A stretch of 64,000 nt of DNA from Erythrobacter sp. YJ-T3-07 (lineage in GTDB: Bacteria > Pseudomonadota > Alphaproteobacteria > Sphingomonadales > Sphingomonadaceae), in the NCBI RefSeq assembly GCF_015999305.1, contig NZ_JAEAGP010000001.1:2693001-2757000 (forward strand), written 5' to 3'. The stretch's first letter is position 1. The number at the start of each line of letters is the position of its first letter. This document shows, piece by piece, positions 60,125-64,000 of this stretch. Below the pieces are notes generated by a model that had not been told where the DNA came from, ran no database searches, and saw only the letters and a list, made by a program, of their open reading frames with translations. A program made the translations under genes and the position numbers.

Positions 60125-60274
60125 TCATCGGAAGAAAACCGAGGCCAAAAGCGCACCTTTGCAGGCCAGATTTTGTGGCCGCTCGGCGATACGTGGGTGC
60201 GAACCACGGCTGTCTCTGACCATGTAAGCCTCGTCTCGTACGGCTGCCGCTCGCACCGCCTTGTCCGTCACCAT
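60125..60274 (-). pseudogene. Tyrosine integrase N-terminal fragment next to tRNA-Ser
   Basis: A 49-codon fragment beginning MVTDKAVRAAAVRDEAYMVRDSRG, which matches the arm-binding (DUF4102-type) start of genomic-island tyrosine integrases (consensus LTDxAVRxAKPRxKxYxLxDxxGL). The preceding CTGGGGTATTGGATG is also like the leader of such genes. Similarity fades after about residue 32 and a TGA ends the frame at 60125. The core and catalytic domains are missing. With tRNA-Ser 128 bases away, this is the classic tRNA-int arrangement, now decayed. Confidence 0.75.
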
Positions 60275-60402
60275 CCAATACCCCAGTCAGATCGGTTCGT
60301 TGGCCCAATGACCCGCACTCGCATTCAGCTGGGGTGTGGGTGGCGTCGGACAGCGCAGGAGCCGTAAATGGCGGACGGTATCGGATCGGCCGGAAAGGCC
60401 CG

Positions 60403-60493
60403 TGGCGGAGCGGGAGGGATTCGAACCCTCGATACGGGGTTACCGTATACACACTTTCCAGGCGTGCGCCTTCGACCACTCGGCCACCGCTCC
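60403..60493 (-). tRNA. tRNA-Ser (anticodon GGA), CCA encoded
   Basis: A class II tRNA of 91 bases including CCA. Acceptor GGAGCGG pairs with CCGCTCC, the discriminator is G, the D arm starts TGGCCGAGTGG, the anticodon loop CTGGAAA gives GGA, there is a long variable arm, and the T loop is TTCGAAT. The 3' end faces the integrase fragment and flhA remnant, as expected for an integration target. Confidence 0.96.
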
Positions 60494-60575
60494 GCATCGC
60501 CCGTTCGGGAAGGGTGCGCACCTAGCTGCGTTCCGTGCGCTTCGCAAGACGCGGATGCTCCGCTAGGCACCGGGC

Positions 60576-60980
60576 ATGAGAGAATTCGGACTTCCCGTGA
60601 CGCTGAACGAGATGGAAGCGCTTGGCCGGGCGGCGATCGCCGCGCTTCCGCAGGCTTTTGCCGAACAGCTGGGCGATGTCGTGTTCGCGGTAGAGGACTT
60701 CGCCGATGAGGAGACCCTGCGCGAGCTGGGAATGGAAGATCCCTTCGAACTGACCGGGGTCTACGAGGGCCACGCGCTGACCGAGCGGAGCATCGAGATG
60801 TCGGGCACGCTGCCCACCCGCATCCGCCTGTTCCGCCGCCCAATCCTCGACGAATGGGCAGAACGCGGCGATGAGACTCTGGAGCACCTGGTGCGCCATG
60901 TCGTGATCCACGAGATCGGCCATCACTTCGGCCTCTCGGACGACGACATGCACGCGCTGGAGGACATGGCCGACCGCTAA
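60576..60980 (+). CDS. Metallopeptidase family protein (HExxH, DUF1025 type)
   Basis: A 134-residue minimal zincin-like protein with HEIGHHFGLSDDDMHALE, the HExxHxxGLSDxDM pattern of this family. It begins MREFGLPVTLNEMEALGRAAIAALP. Activity has not been shown widely for the family. It stands alone after tRNA-Ser. Confidence 0.88.
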   Translation: MREFGLPVTLNEMEALGRAAIAALPQAFAEQLGDVVFAVEDFADEETLRELGMEDPFELTGVYEGHALTERSIEMSGTLPTRIRLFRRPILDEWAERGDETLEHLVRHVVIHEIGHHFGLSDDDMHALEDMADR

Positions 60981-61083
60981 ATTTGCGTCTGGCATTGCAG
61001 GGAGCATCGCAAGGACGCAATCTGGGGCGGCGATGCGCTCCGCTCCGGATTGTTTCGCGATGCTCGCCATGAGGGGGAAGCCA

Positions 61084-62073
61084 ATGCGTATTCTTTTTGC
61101 CGCCACTGCCGCTCTCGCGCTCGCCACTGCCGCGTTCGCGCAAGAAGTCGAGGCGCCCCCGCCTTCGCCGGGCGAGATCGTAAGCTCGGCGCCCACCGAT
61201 GACTGGATTGCGATCGATCCGGAGAACCTCGTGGTGATGACGCTGCCCCCGCTCGACAACGGGACCGAGCGCAGGATCGTGATGCAGCTGATCGGCGCGC
61301 CGTTCAGCCAGGGCTGGGTCGCGAACATCCGCACGCTCGCCCGCGCGAAGTACTGGGACGGCAGCCAGATCCTGCGGGTGCAGGACAATTACGTGGTCCA
61401 GTGGGGCCAGCCCGACCCCGAGATGGGGGTCGAGCCCAAGCCCGTGCCCGAGGGACTGAAGGTGATGGCCGAGGGCGAGTATACTGCCGGATCGCCCAAC
61501 TGGCTCACCGGGCCGGTGCTGCAGGCCAAGCGCCAGCCGCAGGTGTTCGAGGACTGGCCCGCCCCGATGATGACCGACGCCTACGCCGATTTCGCAAGCT
61601 TCCGTGACGGCTGGCCGATTGCCGGCGTGCAGGGGATGCATCTGGCACGCCAGTGGCCGGTCCACTGCTACGGGATGGTCGGCGTGGGTCGCAACATGTC
61701 GCCCGATACCGGCGACGGATCGCAGCTCTACACCGTGATCGGCCACGCGCCGCGCCATCTCGACCGCAATATCGCGGTCGTGGGCCGGATCGTGGAAGGG
61801 ATAGAGCACCTCTCCAGCCTGCCGCGTGGCACCGGCCCGCTCGGCTTCTACGAGGAGGAGAGCAAGCGCGTGCCGATCGTCTCGGTGCGCATGGCAGCCG
61901 ATCTGCCCGAGAGCGAGCGGCCCCGCTTCGAATACCTCTCCACCGCGAGCGAGAGCTTCGCGCGCTATGCCGATGCGCGCGCCAACCGGCGCGATCCGTT
62001 CTTCATCCAGCCTGCCGGCGGGGCGGACGTCTGCAATATCCCGGTGCCCGTGCGCAGGACGGACGCCGAGTGA
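61084..62073 (+). CDS. Cyclophilin-type peptidyl-prolyl isomerase, periplasmic
   Basis: A 329-residue protein with a signal peptide (MRILFAATAALALATAAFAQE) and a cyclophilin-like domain carrying insertions: IVMQLIGAPFSQGWVANIRTLARAKYWDGSQILRVQDNYVVQWG, MVGVGRNMSPDTGDGSQLYTVIGHAPRHLDRNIAVVGRIVEGIEHLSSLP. The usual Arg-Phe-Gln active site is altered, so catalysis may be weak. Overlaps the GNAT gene by GTGA. Confidence 0.82.
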   Translation: MRILFAATAALALATAAFAQEVEAPPPSPGEIVSSAPTDDWIAIDPENLVVMTLPPLDNGTERRIVMQLIGAPFSQGWVANIRTLARAKYWDGSQILRVQDNYVVQWGQPDPEMGVEPKPVPEGLKVMAEGEYTAGSPNWLTGPVLQAKRQPQVFEDWPAPMMTDAYADFASFRDGWPIAGVQGMHLARQWPVHCYGMVGVGRNMSPDTGDGSQLYTVIGHAPRHLDRNIAVVGRIVEGIEHLSSLPRGTGPLGFYEEESKRVPIVSVRMAADLPESERPRFEYLSTASESFARYADARANRRDPFFIQPAGGADVCNIPVPVRRTDAE

Positions 62074-62603
62074 GCACATTCGCGCTGCGCACCGCCGATG
62101 CTGGCGATGCCGCGGCGATCGCGGCGCTACACACCGCCAACTGGCGCAGCGCCTATGCCGGCATCCTCGACCCGGCCTATCTCGCCGGGCCGGTGGAGGA
62201 AGATCGGCGCGCGGTGTGGCATGAGCGTCTCACCGCCGGGCCAGACGACCTTGAGGTTATCGTCGCCGAGAGCGGTCACGGCATCGTCGGCTTCGCCAGC
62301 CTGTTCCACGAGCGCGAGCCCGACTGGGGCGGCTTCGTCGACAACCTGCACAGCGCCGCATCGGTACGCGGACAGGGTGTGGGCAAGGCGCTGCTGACCG
62401 AGGCAGCACGGCGGGTCGCCAAACGCGATCGGCACAAAGGGCTCTACCTGTGGGTGTTCGAACGCAACGAAGCTGCGGTCGGCTTCTACCGCGCGCTCGG
62501 CGGGGAGATCGCCGAGCGGATCATGTCCGACTGGGACAAGGCGCCCGACGAGGTGCGCTATCGCATGCACTGGCCCCGGGCCGCGGCCCTCGCCAACCGC
62601 TAG
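62070..62603 (+). CDS. GNAT-family N-acetyltransferase
   Basis: A 177-residue GNAT protein starting at GTG 62070 (VSTFALRTADAGDAAAIAALHTANWRSAYAG). The acetyl-CoA motif is VRGQGVGKALLTEAARRVAKR and the C-terminal part is FERNEAAVGFYRALGGEIAE. Substrate unknown. Its stop overlaps that of the convergent glyoxalase gene by 2 bases. Confidence 0.88.
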   Translation: MSTFALRTADAGDAAAIAALHTANWRSAYAGILDPAYLAGPVEEDRRAVWHERLTAGPDDLEVIVAESGHGIVGFASLFHEREPDWGGFVDNLHSAASVRGQGVGKALLTEAARRVAKRDRHKGLYLWVFERNEAAVGFYRALGGEIAERIMSDWDKAPDEVRYRMHWPRAAALANR

Positions 62604-62962
62604 ACCTTCTGCATGAATTCGAGCCGGTTGCCGAAAGGGTCGGCGGTGAAGAAACGACGGTAGCCTGCAACCGGCTTGTCGTCGCGGCAGGCGATACCGG
62701 CCTGTTCAAGCCGCACGCGCATGACGTCCAGATCGCTGGTGAGGAACGCGGGATGCGCCTTTGTTGCGGGGCGGAAATCTGGGTCGATACCCACATGCAG
62801 CGCGACCTCGCCCGCCGCGAACCAGCAGCCCTGGGGCGAGAGCGTGTCGGGCTTTGGCACCTCGCGCATGCCGATCAGATCGACGAAGAAGGCGCGCGCG
62901 CGATCCTCGCCGCCTTTGGGGATGGCCAGTTGAACGTGATCATAGGCCAGCAACTCGGTCAT
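62600..62962 (-). CDS. VOC/glyoxalase family protein
   Basis: A 120-residue VOC-fold protein: MTELLAYDHVQLAIPKGGEDRARAFFVDLIGMREVPKP, GEVALHVGIDPDFRPATKAHPAFL, FFTADPFGNRLEFMQKV. ATG 62962 overlaps the stop of the RelA/SpoT gene (ATGA), so it is co-translated with it. Function unknown. Confidence 0.87.
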   Translation of the reverse strand: MTELLAYDHVQLAIPKGGEDRARAFFVDLIGMREVPKPDTLSPQGCWFAAGEVALHVGIDPDFRPATKAHPAFLTSDLDVMRVRLEQAGIACRDDKPVAGYRRFFTADPFGNRLEFMQKV

Positions 62963-64000
62963 ATCCGGTCGGCCTGGGCCACCGCATCGCTCGCCCGCAG
63001 CGCGCTGAGGATGCGGGTGAGGTGGGCGAGGTCCTGCACTTCGATGTCGATCTCGTAGGTCGCGAAGGGGTCTTCGATCCGCACCTTGTCGAGGCTGCGC
63101 ACGTCGGCATTGTTGCGCGCGACGATATTGGCCATTTCGGCGATCGTCCCGCGCCGGTCGTACAACGTGACCGACAGCCGACCGGTCGCAAGGCCAGAGC
63201 GATTGCCCCAGTCGAGATCGAGCCAGTCGTTGTCGATCCCGCTGGCAAGGCTGAGGCACTGGATATTGTGCACCTCCACACTCTCCCCCTTGCGCCGCAG
63301 CCCGACGATCCGGTCGCCCGGCACCGGGTGGCAGCACTGGGCGAGCGTGTAGGCATTGCCGGGTTTGAGCCCGCGGATGGACATCGCCTGCTTCTTGTGC
63401 CGCCCCCAGTCGGGGTCGTCCTCGAAATCGGCGGTGCTGCCGGGGACCAGCGCCTCCATCACCTCGTGATCGGTGATCTGCGCCGCCCCGATGGCGTACA
63501 TCAGGTCTTCCTCTTCCTCCATCCCGAGGCGTTTCAGCGCCTCGCGCAGTGCCTTCTTGCCGACCTTGGCCGGGGTGCGCGCGGCGATCTGGTCGTACAG
63601 CTTGGAGCCCAGTTCGGCGACGTCTTCGCGTTCCTTGTTGCGCACCGCCCGGCGGATCGCGGCGCGCGCCTTGCCCGTCACCACGAAGCCCAGCCAGGAT
63701 AGCTGCGGCTCCGCCTCGCTGCCCTTGATGATCTCCACCACGTCGCCATTCGCGAGCGGGGTGCGCAGCGGCATATGGCGCCCGTTGATCTTCGCGCCGA
63801 CCGTCTGCGCGCCCAGATCGGTGTGCACCGCGAACGCGAAATCGACCGGTGTCGCGCCCTTGGGCAACTGGAACAGCGCCCCCTTGGGCGTGAAGGCGAA
63901 GATGCGGTCCTGATAGATTGCCAGCCGCGTATGTTCGAGCAGCTCGTCGGGGTCGTGGCTGGCGTCGACGATCTCGATCAGGTCGCGCAGCCAGCCGACC
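62959..64000 (-). CDS. RelA/SpoT bifunctional (p)ppGpp synthetase/hydrolase, C-terminal part
   Basis: The last 346 or so codons of a Rel protein; the N-terminal hydrolase and synthetase domains lie beyond the window. Visible are the end of the synthetase domain (WLRDLIEIVDASHDPDELLEHTRLAIYQDRIFAFTPKG), the TGS domain (LPKGATPVDFAFAVHTDLGAQTVGAKINGR), helical and zinc-finger-like parts (AQCCHPVPGDRIVGL) and a C-terminal ACT domain (VTLYDRRGTIAEMANIVARNNADVRSLDKV). It controls the stringent response. Confidence 0.93.
   Translation of the reverse strand, partial: VGWLRDLIEIVDASHDPDELLEHTRLAIYQDRIFAFTPKGALFQLPKGATPVDFAFAVHTDLGAQTVGAKINGRHMPLRTPLANGDVVEIIKGSEAEPQLSWLGFVVTGKARAAIRRAVRNKEREDVAELGSKLYDQIAARTPAKVGKKALREALKRLGMEEEEDLMYAIGAAQITDHEVMEALVPGSTADFEDDPDWGRHKKQAMSIRGLKPGNAYTLAQCCHPVPGDRIVGLRRKGESVEVHNIQCLSLASGIDNDWLDLDWGNRSGLATGRLSVTLYDRRGTIAEMANIVARNNADVRSLDKVRIEDPFATYEIDIEVQDLAHLTRILSALRASDAVAQADRI

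Noticed and set aside
60325..62079. A 584-codon minus-strand frame covering tRNA-Ser, the metallopeptidase and the cyclophilin.
   Set aside because: Mirror frame of two supported plus-strand genes, and it reads through a tRNA gene.
1..64000. CRISPR arrays, rRNA genes, complete insertion sequences or a replication origin.
   Set aside because: No regularly spaced direct repeats, no rRNA sequence, no transposase ORF and no DnaA-box cluster was seen; the only mobile traces are the integrase fragment and the small inverted-repeat elements.

Overview
The window is about 64 kb of a GC-rich chromosome from an aerobic anoxygenic phototrophic alphaproteobacterium, most likely Erythrobacteraceae (Sphingomonadales; Erythrobacter, Porphyrobacter or Citromicrobium type). 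The evidence is a bacteriochlorophyll/carotenoid cluster (bchYXC-crtF, crtDC, bchIDO) beside ordinary metX/metW, hisC and ftsEX genes, a single-locus flagellar cluster and GC-rich intergenic palindromes of the kind common in sphingomonads. Species assignment is inference; no rRNA gene is present.

Layout. 1-10421: photosynthesis genes. crtF-bchC-bchX-bchY run on the minus strand and bchY leaves the window. crtD-crtC run divergently from crtF. bchI-bchD-bchO plus a 48-residue membrane peptide form a minus-strand operon. Two perfect TGT-N12-ACA boxes of the PpsR/CrtJ type lie before bchC and in the crtF/crtD gap. 10547-18365: housekeeping genes, namely a glyoxalase, metX-GNAT-metW, hisC, ftsE-ftsX-ydcF-plsC, a zinc-ribbon protein and tRNA-Leu(GAG). 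18705-23507: an 11-codon mini-ORF with its own terminator, a CHASE2-EAL c-di-GMP phosphodiesterase, cardiolipin synthase and an EEP phosphatase. 23613-29977: a probable 5-oxoproline operon (ATP-dependent 5-oxoprolinase, DUF969/DUF979 transporter, DUF2891) interrupted by a 144-bp inverted-repeat element. 29982-35856: a minus-strand MBOAT / SGNH-like / methyltransferase / ACP / FkbH cluster, read here as an ACP-dependent acylation system for a surface glycan, possibly glyceryl transfer. 36312-37270: a 39-residue peptide with a hairpin over its ribosome site, infA with a TTG start, a 50-residue ORF and a strong terminator.

37318-60124: the flagellar locus. It has an atypical sigma-70 family factor at its left edge; a lytic-transglycosylase-like protein, fliJ, fliI, flbT, flgE, flgK, flgL; an accessory block (large helical-repeat protein, 83-residue membrane peptide, small secreted protein, motE, DUF6468 protein); then fliM, fliL, flgF, flgG, flgA, flgH, fliC, an unknown gene, flgD, fliK and a 5'-truncated flhA. 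Five near-identical CTATAAT boxes sit in the non-coding gaps of this locus. flgB/C/I, fliE/F/G/H/N/P/Q/R, flhB and motA/B are absent from the window.

The right end of the flagellar locus is an integration scar. The flhA remnant (about the C-terminal half) abuts, in the same frame but across a stop codon, a 49-codon remnant of the N-terminus of a tyrosine integrase, which lies next to the 3' end of tRNA-Ser(GGA). To the right are a metallopeptidase, a cyclophilin, a GNAT, a glyoxalase and the 3' part of a RelA/SpoT gene.

The most interesting items are the flhA/integrase/tRNA-Ser junction, the shared flagellar box together with the unusual sigma factor, the FkbH-ACP-MBOAT cluster, and several small ORFs with convincing ribosome sites.
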